In this document: positions 10,775 through 20,189 of the stretch, in pieces
Layout: the number at the start of each line of letters is the position of its first letter
How positions within the stretch are numbered: position 1 is the first letter of the stretch
Source: Liopterus haemorrhoidalis
Taxonomy: Eukaryota > Arthropoda > Insecta > Coleoptera > Dytiscidae
Direction of reading: 5' to 3'
Length of the DNA: 64,000 nucleotides
Assembly: GCA_963971575.1 (NCBI GenBank)
Contig: OZ020623.1
Location: 17,734,980 to 17,798,979, forward strand
Program-made: the position numbers and the translations under genes
Notes under the pieces: generated by a model
Database searches by the model: none
Seen by the model: only the letters and a program-made list of their open reading frames with translations
Told to the model about the DNA's origin: nothing

Positions 10775-11238
10775 TTTTTTACCGACCGCCAACATATATA
10801 AGGGAGGTATTGTGATCATACTGATTTTGAAATTTTGAGATTTCGATGGATCTCTACAAATTGAGGTCCCTACATAACGTTTTGACTAGTTTTAGGATAA
10901 TGTCTGTCGGTCTGTCTGTCTGTGTGTCTGTCTGTCTGTATGTCTGTCTGTCGGTCGATCTGTCTGCCGGTCCGTGTACACTTGCAGAGCAAATTCGGCT
11001 AAAAGGATTTTTATGAAACTTGCAAAAAATCGGTTAACTAGAAATGGGAGTTTACTCGTGTCGGTTTTAATATTTTACAACAGAGTAATATTTCGAAAAA
11101 AAATATTAAACAAAAGTTGCTATAAAAGCAATAACTAACAACATTTATTTGAGACATTTTTTGATAAAGCAGCATAAATTAAACAAGTACTTTGTGATGG
11201 CGGTCGGTCCTATGGTGGCCACAGCTGATTTTTTTTTC
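10775..11238 (+). mobile_element. Family B DINE-1/Helentron-like non-autonomous element
   Basis: It starts TTTTTTACCGACCGCCAACA and ends GGCGGTCGGTCC...CCACAGCTGATTTTTT. ACCGACCGCC and GGCGGTCGGT are subterminal inverted repeats. About 130 bp in is a (GTCY)n tract (10905-10970), then a conserved core (CAAATTCGGCTAAAAGGATT). Another copy lies at 47650-48280 and an inverted piece at 20190-20355. T-rich ends, subterminal repeats and a GTCY tract are the layout of Drosophila DINE-1-type Helentron derivatives. That assignment is by analogy. Confidence 0.6.
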
Positions 11239-11554
11239 TTTAAGATTTTGCGGAACCCTTGGAAAATTTTGCGGCACACATTGTTGAATCCAAAGGGTCC
11301 CCGGGAGGGTTTGTTCCCCACCGGGTGACAAATATTCCCCCCCGGAGAAATTTTTCAGTTATAGTTACAGTTCTGTAGTAGAATATTACCTACTACAAAA
11401 ATATCAAAAGCAATAAAATATCGAAACAAAAAGTATCGAATACTAAAATATTAGTATCGAAAAAAAGTAATCGATACTGTATGAACAGTGAAAGTTGACT
11501 ACTGCGGCAGGGAAGAATATTCCAAGGATACTTCAAATATTAAGTCTATTCATA
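11239..11554. other. No gene visible; repeat remnant
   Basis: 11239-11300 resembles the rest of the hAT-like repeat interrupted by family B. 11390-11480 has ATATCGAAA/ATCGATAC words. Nothing is coding. Confidence 0.35.
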
Positions 11555-11731
11555 AGGTTTGTTTCAACAGAGTTCAGAATAGGAACGGAATCACCTAGCG
11601 CTTGCGCACTTACAAAAAAGCGCTTCAACAGAACTTTGAGTTCCCTTCTAAGTTCTTTTTAAACGCTTTTTTGTAAGTGCGCAAACGCTAGGTGATTCCG
11701 TTTCGTTTTTGAATTGTTTTGAAACAAACCT
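11555..11731. mobile_element. 177-bp foldback MITE
   Basis: Arms of about 70 bp (AGGTTTGTTTCAACAG... and ...GAATTGTTTTGAAACAAACCT) are inverted around a short centre, with ATA on both sides. Both arms carry CACCTAGCG(C/T)TTGCGCACTTA. It is non-coding. Confidence 0.75.
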
Positions 11732-12321
11732 ATAGGACTATTAAATGTTAATATCGAGAAGAAAAATAATTCAAAATATATAGAAATTACTTAACACTTT
11801 ACTGTTTCTCCTACCACCGTCCTAGCAAAATATATTTATTAATATATTATTTAATAGTGATAGAAATAACATGTTCAATTCAAGACATCAAAACAACCAC
11901 AATACTCGTATTATACGTTCCACCCTGAAATGATACTCTACTGAGGATAACAAATCCAGAATTATAATGTATTATTGCCCCCAATATTGTTGCTGCACTT
12001 AAATTTCGAAGCATTATGGAATGATATTCGGTCCTTTAGGTACATTATCGCTTCTGAAAACGATCTGATTAAAAATGTAGATAATATATTGAAATTTATT
12101 TTGAAATCCAACATTGGATATATCGTCGTACTTGGAAGTATAATTTGAAAGCGAAATATTTTTAATCATTTTTAATGTCATTATGGTCAACTTAGGTGTT
12201 TAATATTTTTTAATCAACTTACACATCTCGTTTTTGAGAAAAGTTCCCTCTACCTTAATACATTGTGTATATGATTTCTAAATATGTTTCACATGCCAAA
12301 TTGAGTTGGATTGGGGGCCAG
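11732..12321. other. Intergenic, nothing recognised
   Basis: AT-rich sequence with no long frames, clear repeat ends or RNA gene. It ends in GGGGCCAG, the left target duplication of the composite hAT-like element. Confidence 0.4.
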
Positions 12322-12557
12322 CAGGGCTGGCTCTAGGATTTGCGAGGCCATGCGCCAGGGCAGGCACGAGGCCATGTGCGAGATTGACAAGAAAAATTTA
12401 TATTGACGCGGTGGGCAAAAAGGATTGGTTCAATAATGATGGACCACGCAAAATGACGTAATGAACGAAATACATCAGTCAAAATGTATTTTTCCTTACC
12501 TGGTGTTGTCCGCTACCACGCTATGTTTACATATTAGATACTCCTACAATGTTTCAA

Positions 12558-12559
<2 letters not shown>

Positions 12560-12651
<92 letters not shown>
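12560..12651. repeat. (TA)n microsatellite at the Jockey 3' end
   Basis: About 45 uninterrupted TA units abut the inferred 3' terminus of the minus-strand Jockey element. It is either the target or an expansion of the element's tail. Confidence 0.9.
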
Positions 12652-12653
<2 letters not shown>

Positions 12654-12848
12654 CCAGGCAATTAAAGTACAAATTTAAAAAAATAAAATTACATAGTGGT
12701 TATACATATGCCTAATTGTATTTCTATGTATTCAAGTATAAATATTTTATTATTTTTTAACAATAGTGTTTAATACTATGTTGCCACACACAATTAGTTA
12801 CGCCGGGAAAAAGGGCAAAACCCAGCACTTTGTTACATATATTTGATG

Positions 12849-15539
12849 TTACAACAAAATATGCTTAACACGTTTGTGTTTGTACTTTTTATACTTCAGG
12901 CTACTTTTTGTGTAATTCCCTAATTCAGATATTAAACTATTTTCATGTATTGTACAATTATCAAAAAATTTTTTAGTCCCTTTCTGAATATATTCACTAA
13001 TGGAGGCAATATTCAGTTCTTCGTGCATTGTCTTTAATGGTGTCCATCTAGGGTATCTACCTATGATTCTTAGGCATTTATTTTGGATAATCTGAAGTGA
13101 CTGAATATTGGCTTTACTAGTGTTGCTCCATACTGGCATGGCATATGTAAGAATTGGTCTTATACATACTTTATAGATGAGCAGTTTATTTTTTAAGCTT
13201 AGTTTAGAGTGTTTATTAAACATTGGGAACAGCTGACACATTGCTTGGAGTGCTTTGTTGCATGTTTCCTTTATATGTACGCTGTAATTTAATTTTTTGT
13301 CAAGGTTAATACCCAGGTATTTGACATTTTCGACCCATTCAATTTCTTCGTTTTTGATTTTTATTTTTGGAACGTTGTGTGGTCTACGTTTTGTTATCAA
13401 CATTACTTTAGTTTTAATGGTATTTAGTTTAGTTTTCCACTTGTTAAAATGTTTTTCTATGTCGTGTGCGGCTTTTGTTAACCTGTTTGCTATTGTATCG
13501 AGTCTCCATGAACTAGTGTATACGGCAGAGTCGTCTGCAAAAAGAGCAATATCTGTGTTTTTACATTTAGGAATATCATTAATAAATAAGCTGTAAAGAA
13601 TTGGGCCCAATATGGAGCCTTGCGGTACTCCGGCGTTGATTATTTTTAGATCTGATTGTGACTCTCGGATATGTACCGTGAATACGCGCTGATATAAATA
13701 TGAATGAATTAGTTTAGTTACATACACTGGGAATTTATATTTTATTAATTTAAATATCAGACCGTTTTGCCACATCGTGTCAAAAGCTTTTTCGATGTCG
13801 AAAAGAGCAAGACCTGTATATTTATTACGGTTGAAAGCGTCTGTCGCAGCATCACATAACCGAACTAGCTGCGCAGTTGTTGAATGCTTGTGTCTAAATC
13901 CGAATTGTTCCGCTATTATTATATTATTTTCCATTATAAATTGGTTGATTCTACATTTCACTATTTTTTCTACTATTTTACTAAGGCCGGTTAGTAGACT
14001 GATGGACCTATAATTTACTGGTATATCTGATGGTTTTCCTGGTTTAGGGATTGGAACTAGTTTCGCGTGTTTAAATGTTTTTGGGAAATAGCATAATTCA
14101 AGGATTTTGTTAATAATGTGATTAAAAAGTTCTAGTGCCTTAAGTGGCATTTGTTTAATTGCGATATTAGGAATTCCATCTAGTCCGGGTGCTTTTCTGT
14201 TTTTGAGGGATTTAATATGAGTTTGTATTTCATTAACTGTGCACGGATCGATTAATTCTTTGTCAACATTTGTTAAGTTCATAAAGTTTTCAACTGTTTT
14301 ATTTACTAAAATTCTGTGGATTTTATTTCCCAAATTTGAAGATTTATTATGTACTGACTCGAAGTAAGTAGCTAGCAGTTCGGCTTTATCTTCATCTGTA
14401 TATACTACATTATTATTGTTTTTTAAGGGGGGCACGTTTTGCGAAGATTTAGTAAAACATTTTTTAATTCTCCATAAATTTCCTTTTTGAGGGCTCAATT
14501 TACTAAGGGTTTTGTTCCAGTTTTCATTTCGCCAATCTTGCAATTTTTTATTTACTAGATATTGCAGTGTTTGATATTTTCTCAGGTTAATTTGAGTACG
14601 ATTTTTTTGAAAATTTCTTCGGAATTTATTTTTAATTTTAATTAGGTTAATAATGTTCTGTGGAGGGGTATTTTGGAGGATTTTTATAGGAATAATTGGT
14701 ACAGATTTTTTTATTGCTCTTTTTATTATTCTGATGAGGTTAATCGTTTCCTGTTCCAATTCTCTTTCGTTGGAAATTTGAGGGTTCGTTGTTTGAATAT
14801 CATCCGTGATGTATTGTTTAAACAACTTCCATTTTACGTCCCGGAAGTTGAATATCGTCCTTGGTTGGCTAGCGTTTAAATTAATAATAAAATCAAAAAC
14901 TACTGGGTTGTGATTGGAGCTAAGTTGAGAGAGTGCCTGTGGCTTAGTAATATTAATGTTTTTTAATAAAATTATATCTATAGTGCTGGGACGTTGTAGA
15001 GGGTTGGAGGGGTAGTGGGTTGGCTCATATGATGCCTCAATAGTTATATGGTTTCTATGCGAGTACTCTAGTAAAATTTCCCCATTTTTATTATTGGTCG
15101 GGCAATTCCAAGCAATGTGTTTAGCATTGAAGTCCCCAAGAATAATAACTTTGTTGTCTAAATTAAATAGTGTTCTAATTTCTTTTATTTTAATATTATG
15201 TTTTGGGGGATTGTACACCGCAACAACAGTTATTGTGCCACTATTTGTGTATAATTTTATCGCGAGGCTTTCGGCAGGAAATAGTATGTCGTTAACTATT
15301 TTACTGTGATTAATACTGTTTTTGACTAGTATGGCGACTCCACCTCCTTGTGAGTCTCTGTCGTGGCGGTGTACAACATACCCGTTAAATTTTATTTTGT
15401 ATTGAGGACTTAACCTAGTTTCATTTAGGCAACAAATATCTATATTAAATTCATTTATAAATTGATCTAATTCTATTACACTATTTTTAATAGTGGTACA
15501 GTTCCAAGTGCACATTTTTAGTTTATTAATTACAGCCAT
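12849..15539 (-). CDS. Jockey ORF2: endonuclease / reverse transcriptase
   Basis: 896 codons from ATG 15539, which follows the ORF1 stop with a single base between (TAA-C-ATG), suggesting termination-reinitiation. Residues about 10-225 are an APE-like endonuclease: MCTWNC, LNETRL (catalytic Glu), GDFNAKH, and SSNHNPV near the end (SDH-type motif, with Asn in place of Asp). Residues about 440-720 are the reverse transcriptase: VNYRSISLL, EQFGFRHKHSTT, LFDIEKAFD (first catalytic Asp), GVPQGSILGPILY and the active-site box FADDSAVYTS. A thumb/C-terminal region follows (RPILTYAMPVW, IQNKCLRIIGRYPRWTPL). The protein nicks target DNA and primes reverse transcription of its own RNA there. Length and domain set match intact Jockey ORF2. 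A frame extension upstream of the ATG has only a TTG start, which I rejected. Confidence 0.93.
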   Translation of the reverse strand: MAVINKLKMCTWNCTTIKNSVIELDQFINEFNIDICCLNETRLSPQYKIKFNGYVVHRHDRDSQGGGVAILVKNSINHSKIVNDILFPAESLAIKLYTNSGTITVVAVYNPPKHNIKIKEIRTLFNLDNKVIILGDFNAKHIAWNCPTNNKNGEILLEYSHRNHITIEASYEPTHYPSNPLQRPSTIDIILLKNINITKPQALSQLSSNHNPVVFDFIINLNASQPRTIFNFRDVKWKLFKQYITDDIQTTNPQISNERELEQETINLIRIIKRAIKKSVPIIPIKILQNTPPQNIINLIKIKNKFRRNFQKNRTQINLRKYQTLQYLVNKKLQDWRNENWNKTLSKLSPQKGNLWRIKKCFTKSSQNVPPLKNNNNVVYTDEDKAELLATYFESVHNKSSNLGNKIHRILVNKTVENFMNLTNVDKELIDPCTVNEIQTHIKSLKNRKAPGLDGIPNIAIKQMPLKALELFNHIINKILELCYFPKTFKHAKLVPIPKPGKPSDIPVNYRSISLLTGLSKIVEKIVKCRINQFIMENNIIIAEQFGFRHKHSTTAQLVRLCDAATDAFNRNKYTGLALFDIEKAFDTMWQNGLIFKLIKYKFPVYVTKLIHSYLYQRVFTVHIRESQSDLKIINAGVPQGSILGPILYSLFINDIPKCKNTDIALFADDSAVYTSSWRLDTIANRLTKAAHDIEKHFNKWKTKLNTIKTKVMLITKRRPHNVPKIKIKNEEIEWVENVKYLGINLDKKLNYSVHIKETCNKALQAMCQLFPMFNKHSKLSLKNKLLIYKVCIRPILTYAMPVWSNTSKANIQSLQIIQNKCLRIIGRYPRWTPLKTMHEELNIASISEYIQKGTKKFFDNCTIHENSLISELGNYTKSSLKYKKYKHKRVKHILL

Positions 15540-15540
15540 G

Positions 15541-16812
15541 TTACCCAAAAAGTTCGATGGCAGCTTCTAACATAATGCCTAATTTGGTTATGTTATCATT
15601 AGCATTTAGTATTTTTGTTAAAGTGCTTCTAATAACCTGTATAAAATTACTTACATTTAAATTTTGTAATAATGATTTTATCAAGACAAACATTTCCGCT
15701 ACGCCACTGTCAGTCGTTGTTTGATTTGGAGACGTTGTGTTTGTTGGCCATATTATGGGTTGATTCCTGTCGGTAATTGTTGATGACGCTGTTTGGTGTC
15801 TTGACTTGAATTTTGGGAATTCCTCGTGACGTAATAAGAACTCACTGGGTTTCTTCGTATGTTTAGATGTTGCTGTAATAGATGGCGCAATATGAGATTT
15901 TTGTTGTTTGTTATTAAAAATTTTAATATAGGCTGGACATTCTTTGTTATTTGCCAAATGTTTGTTGTCACAATTCGAACATTTTATGTCTTCCTCTCCT
16001 TTCTTATTGCATTCTGCTTTTGAATGTGGTCCAGCACAAACTAGACATTTCGGTTTTTTGAAGCAGTTTTTAGCGATGTGGCCAAACGCTTGGCATTTAT
16101 AACATTGGGTAATGCCATGCTTGCTTCGGTATTTTTCCCATGATACTATACAGTAGCAAACTTTTTTGATACTATAAATATCTCTTAATTTTGTCTTGTT
16201 TTCAATGGTTATTGTGTACAATGGAAGTCGCCTAGTTTTGTTGTCGCTTGTTTTTTTTGTGATTTGTGTTACATTTTTTACCTTTATATTTTGCTCAAGT
16301 AAGTTTGTTTTTATTTCATCTGTACTAATAGTTGGGGGCAAGTTTTTTAATACGAATTTATGGTCCTGTTCTTCTTTTGGCGTATATGTATGGAAGTCTA
16401 GTTTGGCTTCCAGGGTTATGGTCTTCAGCTTGTTGTAATCTTCAATATTCATTGTCTCCATAATAATCCGGTTTCCTTTGTACTTGATAGATAATTCGCC
16501 TGTGAGTTGGCTCTTGATGTTGTTGAGGCTCTTTATGTGGTTCTCGAGGTAGCTGTACACTACTATTGGCGGTGGTGAGTGTACCTTCCGCTTTACTTCA
16601 TGTAACTCTCTTACTATTTCATCCGCCGAATCAGTATCACTATCACTCAGCACTTCAAAGTTGTTCGACACTTTAATATTGTACATTATGTCGTTTTTTT
16701 GTTTTTTTAACCTTTTTCGTTTTTTCAACTCACTTTCACTAACGTCATCTTTCGATGTTGATGGTCCGGCAGGTGATGTAAATGACGCTGTGTCAATGCC
16801 TACGAGAGCCAT
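15541..16812 (-). CDS. Jockey ORF1: gag-like RNA-binding protein
   Basis: 423 codons from ATG 16812. The polar, lysine-rich N-terminal third (about residues 20-120) leads into a domain of about 80 residues (VLKNLPPTISTDEIKTNLLE...) that resembles the RRM-like/PRE_C2HC fold of Jockey gag proteins. Three zinc knuckles follow: CYKCQAFGHIAKNC, CLVCAGPHSKAEC and CSNCDNKHLANNKEC (about residues 225-290). The tail is polar and Thr/Ser-rich. Gag coats the element RNA and carries it with ORF2 to the nucleus and target. It is immediately upstream of ORF2 in the same transcript. No frame damage was seen. Confidence 0.9.
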   Translation of the reverse strand: MALVGIDTASFTSPAGPSTSKDDVSESELKKRKRLKKQKNDIMYNIKVSNNFEVLSDSDTDSADEIVRELHEVKRKVHSPPPIVVYSYLENHIKSLNNIKSQLTGELSIKYKGNRIIMETMNIEDYNKLKTITLEAKLDFHTYTPKEEQDHKFVLKNLPPTISTDEIKTNLLEQNIKVKNVTQITKKTSDNKTRRLPLYTITIENKTKLRDIYSIKKVCYCIVSWEKYRSKHGITQCYKCQAFGHIAKNCFKKPKCLVCAGPHSKAECNKKGEEDIKCSNCDNKHLANNKECPAYIKIFNNKQQKSHIAPSITATSKHTKKPSEFLLRHEEFPKFKSRHQTASSTITDRNQPIIWPTNTTSPNQTTTDSGVAEMFVLIKSLLQNLNVSNFIQVIRSTLTKILNANDNITKLGIMLEAAIELFG

Positions 16813-17103
16813 ACTTTTTGAGAAAGAGGTCTCACCTCCGAGGAGGCGAGACAGCTTAATGTAGTTTTATCACTATGTGATTTAGATGTTTTTATTTAAA
16901 GTAAATAAAAATTTTGAGAATTTTATTTCTCGACACAATTTTACTGTTATTTCTTTAAGAAAACTTCGTACAATCCGGTGTTCACAGGTCAAAGTTGCAT
17001 AAAGAACTGAAATGTATATATTTTAATGAGGGATACATTTAGTGAATGTTACACTATTTTTTTTTCTGTGGCATCTATCAATAACACCTTTCGGCTGTGT
17101 GAT

Positions 17104-18036
17104 TTTTAGGGTTTTGTAGGTATGACCAAAAAACCCTTATACCGTTATTTTGTCGTCTGTTTGTCTGTCTGTCTGTCTGTCTGTTCGGTAAAAATTGTAG
17201 CCAAACGGCTAAACCTAGAGAGTTGAAATTTGGCATGCTTATACAACTCTTTGACCCGCACATAGTAAAAATACTAAAACATCTAAAAAACATACCCCCC
17301 TAAAAATATAAATAAATATGTGCTCATCGAAAACAAAAATATTTTTTTAAAATTTTGAGTAGGGTATCAAATGAAAGCCCTTAATACGTGGATTAACGAT
17401 CAAATTTTTATTTTTGCAAAATAAATTATTTTGATGCGATTTTTGCCAAAATTGTGCAAAAAAAATTTTGTCCCACACCCTGTAGCCCAGATGGTTTAAA
17501 CTAAAAATCTAAAAAATTCTAAGTAATGTATATTGGTGTGAACCGAAATAGTACAACAGGAATTTTTGATCAGATTATGTTTTCGGAAAATAACGCATTT
17601 TTTGTGGTTTTTGGTTCACAAAGTACAAAAGTTATACCAATGTAAGACACTCACATGCAAGGCGTGCGATAGCGTAATGGGTTAGAGCACTGGTGTCGTA
17701 ATCTGAAATGCGCTGGAAACGAACGGTTTCGAGTTCGAGTACGGAGTGAATTTTATTTTTTCTGTTTTTTTTTTGCATTTTTATTATGTTGAAATTATTT
17801 TGTCATAATTCTAGTTATATTTTGACAAATGTTGCATTTAATTTTTAAGAGCGTAACTTTAATAACCAGTCTTATTATATGATTAACAGACGATAAATTA
17901 TTTTAAAAATATCGTTCATTTTGCCGTGATTACTACAAAGTAAAATTTGTCCTACAAACTCAGCATGCCGCCTTCACTTATTATATACCGGCGAAACTCT
18001 GAAATGTGTGAATATTCACACTTCACATCAATTTTT
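17104..18036 (+). mobile_element. Family A DINE-1/Helentron-like element, full copy (A1)
   Basis: The left end TAGGGTTTTGTAGGTATGAC...AAAAAACCC forms a small hairpin, followed by a GTCTGTCTG tract (about 17158-17183) and the core AGCCAAACGGCTAAACC. In the middle is a tRNA-like stretch (17662-17747), then poly-T. The right end has AAACCCTGAAATGTG, the palindrome GTGTGAATATTCACAC and CACATCAATTTTTT. AGGGTTTTGTAGGTAT at the left is matched, inverted, by AGGGTTTCGCCGGTAT near the right. There is no protein coding. Fuller relatives lie at 22478-23425 and 59945-61052. Confidence 0.75.
17662..17747 (+). ncRNA. tRNA-like module inside family A copy A1
   Basis: Box A-like TAGCGTAATGGG at 17670 and box B-like AGTTCGAGTAC at 17732 lie about 50 nt apart, the spacing of an RNA polymerase III type 2 promoter. 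A full cloverleaf is imperfect, so this is a tRNA-derived sequence, not a functional tRNA gene. Confidence 0.5.
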
Positions 18037-18213
18037 TATTTTAACTCTCACTCTCAATAAACTAGTCGGTCAATTTATAAGCTGCCACTGATTTCACAAT
18101 AAAAAATGTCAAATTTTACGAATATAATAATGACACGTTTCAATATTGCCATCTAGTGTTCGTTTGTAAAAACATAAATGGTAAGCCTCGAATTAACAGT
18201 GTTGATTTTTCAG

Positions 18214-18437
18214 GAGTCGCTGTAGAGGATACTCCAAATATTCAGTTTTGCATGTTTCTGATGAAAATTGGTTGGCAGAACATCAAGAACGATACGCCAT
18301 TCAACAAAATTATGACTACCGTCGCCGCATTACTTGCCTCTTCTTGTGTTGTACTCGGGGTGTTGGAACTAATATATAACTTTGATTTGGCAACCTTTAC
18401 CATAGTCCTCAATGATTATATTGTGAACTATTCAAAT
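18214..18437 (+). CDS. Orphan exon-like frame with a membrane segment (uncertain)
   Basis: A 224-bp open stretch is bounded by a fitting acceptor (GTTGATTTTTCAG|GA) and a consensus donor (CAAAT|GTAAGT). The roughly 74-residue translation (VEDTPNIQFCMFLMKIGW..., then MTTVAALLASSCVVLGVLEL, a hydrophobic helix) uses more G/C at third positions than the surrounding DNA. Its layout recalls the first transmembrane exon of insect odorant receptors, but that is only an impression. No partner exon is visible in the window, and it lies inside the composite hAT-like element. It may be a captured or stranded exon. Confidence 0.35.
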
Positions 18438-18504
18438 GTAAGTTAACAGTTAGGGGGAGCTAAGGATGGACTCAGGCAAAAAATCTCACTGCAGATTTAG
18501 CACT

Positions 18505-19035
18505 CCAAATTATCCATTTTATATATCAAATTGATCCTTTTGTAAATCAAATTCACCATTTTCGCAAATCAAATTCAACTTTTTGCAAGTGAAATTTAAC
18601 ATTTAGTAAATCATATTCAACTTTTTGCAAATCAAATTCACCATATTACAAATCAAACTCAACCTTTTTTAAATCAAATTTAACATTTTTTAATCATATT
18701 CAATCTTTTGCAAATCAAGTTCACTCTTTTGCAAATCAAATTCACCCTTTTACAAATCAAATTAAACTTCTTTCAATCAAATTGAATATTTTGCAAATCA
18801 AATCCAACCTTTTTCAAATCAAATTTAACATTTTGCAAATCATATTCAACCTTTTGCAAATCAATTTCACTCTTTTGCAAATCAAATTCACCCATTTGCA
18901 AATTAAATTAAACTTTTTTCAATTAAATTGAACATTTTGCAAATCAAATTCGATGTTTTTCAAATCAAGTTCACTCTTTTGCAAATCAAATTCACCCTTT
19001 TTTAAATCAAATTCACCCTTTTTCAAATCAAATTC
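18505..19035. repeat. 18-19-bp minisatellite
   Basis: About 28 diverged copies of TTTTGCAAATCAAATTCAC (variants with TTTC or TTAC) run directly into a family A tail at 19042. It is non-coding. Confidence 0.85.
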
Positions 19036-19041
19036 AACTTT

Positions 19042-19312
19042 TTTTCGAACATTTTTATTATGTTGAAATTATTTTGTTAAAATTCTAGTTATATTTTGAC
19101 AAATGTTGTATTTAATTTTTAAGAGCGTAAATTTAATAACCCGTCTTATTATATGATTAACAGACGATAAATTATTTTTAAAATATCGTTCATTTTGCCG
19201 TGATTACTACAAAGTAAAATTTGTCCTACACACTCAGCATACCACCTTCACTTATTATATACCTGCGAAACCCTGAAATGTGTGAATATTCACACTTCAC
19301 ATCAATTTTTTC
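19042..19312 (+). mobile_element. Family A tail (A2), right end only
   Basis: Nearly identical to 17770-18036, from the TTATTATGTTGAAATTATTT segment to the GTGTGAATATTCACAC palindrome. The left half is absent or replaced by the minisatellite. Confidence 0.8.
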
Positions 19313-19537
19313 TCGTATTCGGGGAATCACAGCGCTTCACAGCTGATGCAAAGCACCCCACCCGTTTTCTTCTTTCTAATTTCAGCGCGCTCGAAAACTA
19401 CATATACAATTTAGATGGGAGTTTGGTGTACGCGAGTACGCGCGGGTCAGAAAGTTCGCACCATGTGCGAGGCCTGTTGGGCCACGAGGCCATGTGCCAC
19501 CGCACATGCTGCACATATCGCCGGCCCTGGGGGCCAG

Positions 19538-19901
19538 ATATTTAAAAATCACAGAGGATGGGTGGGCGAAATTCTAAAAATCAGTTCAGAACGTGGGGAA
19601 GTAATTCTGAAAATCAATTAAGGACAGGAGGAGTGGAGAAAATCCGGAAATTTTTTGAGGAAGGGGGAGGATGATTCTAAAACAAAACAAGGGGTATACA
19701 TTTCATACGAGCCGTTTGAAACTTATTCGACTCGCGGACCGTAGTCTGGACACTGCAATATATTGATCCAAAGTGTCCCCCTAAATATGTTACCCACCAG
19801 CCGCTACTGGGCTAAGTACTACCGTCGCCAGTCATATTTTCTTCGATCACAGCGCCGCCATCAGTAATGTTACTTCTCAATTACTTCCTTTATACTTCAA
19901 G
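19538..19901. other. Intergenic with an end fragment of a CAGTGGCGG-type hAT repeat
   Basis: 19770-19815 (AAGTGTCCCCCTAAATATGT...CAGCCGCTACTG) matches the right end of the hAT element at 19902-21050. The rest shows nothing. Confidence 0.5.
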
Positions 19902-20189
19902 CAGTGGCGGCTGAGACAGGGAGGCGCTGGGACATGACCTCCTAAAAATTTTTAGTAAAAAAGCTAAATTTAATACTTTATTTATACTTCTTTTAAATTG
20001 CATTAAATTAGCTAGATATATCTGCATATTTTTATTTTTATTATTTCTTATTCAAAGATTTTTCATATAAATGTTAGATTTAAAAAATTTAAATCAAGAC
20101 AACTCTTCCGAGCGTTGTTGGACACTCCACGGAGTGTCCCAAGATACAGTGTTGCCACATGCATTATCTAATGTTCTTATCTACATATG

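Larger units (their letters stand above)
12653..16865 (-). mobile_element. Apparently full-length Jockey-clade non-LTR retrotransposon
   Basis: From the minus strand: a short 5' leader with a strong hairpin (about 16835-16858, GTCTC/CCTCC arms pairing with GGAGG/GAGAC), ORF1 (gag-like), ORF2 (endonuclease plus reverse transcriptase), then about 200 bp of 3' UTR ending at the TA tract. Both frames are uninterrupted. There is no RNase H domain, as expected for Jockey. The lack of stops or frameshifts suggests recent insertion, unlike the other autonomous-type remnants in the window. Confidence 0.85.
12322..19529. mobile_element. hAT-like repeat split by nested insertions (7.2 kb composite)
   Basis: The left end CAGGGCTGGCTCTAG and right end ...GCCGGCCCTG are both followed outward by GGGGCCAG (12314-12321 and 19530-19537), an exact 8-bp target duplication. 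Both end regions share GCGAGGCC...GAGGCCATGTGC words. The interior holds the Jockey element, a family A element, the orphan exon, a minisatellite and a second family A tail. No hAT transposase is seen, so the original element was probably a short non-autonomous copy. Confidence 0.7.

Noticed and set aside
12461..12715. 84-codon frame with repeated IY
   Set aside because: It runs through the (TA)n microsatellite.
12849..15548. Jockey ORF2 starting nine bases earlier
   Set aside because: The codon at 15548 is TTG and would overlap the ORF1 stop; the ATG at 15539 is the better start.
17662..17747. A genuine tRNA gene
   Set aside because: Boxes A and B are present but the cloverleaf is imperfect and the sequence is embedded in a dispersed repeat.
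17104..18036. Canonical Helitron (5' TC, 3' CTRR)
   Set aside because: Termini do not carry TC/CTRR; subterminal inverted repeats and T-run insertion fit the Helentron/DINE-1 type better.
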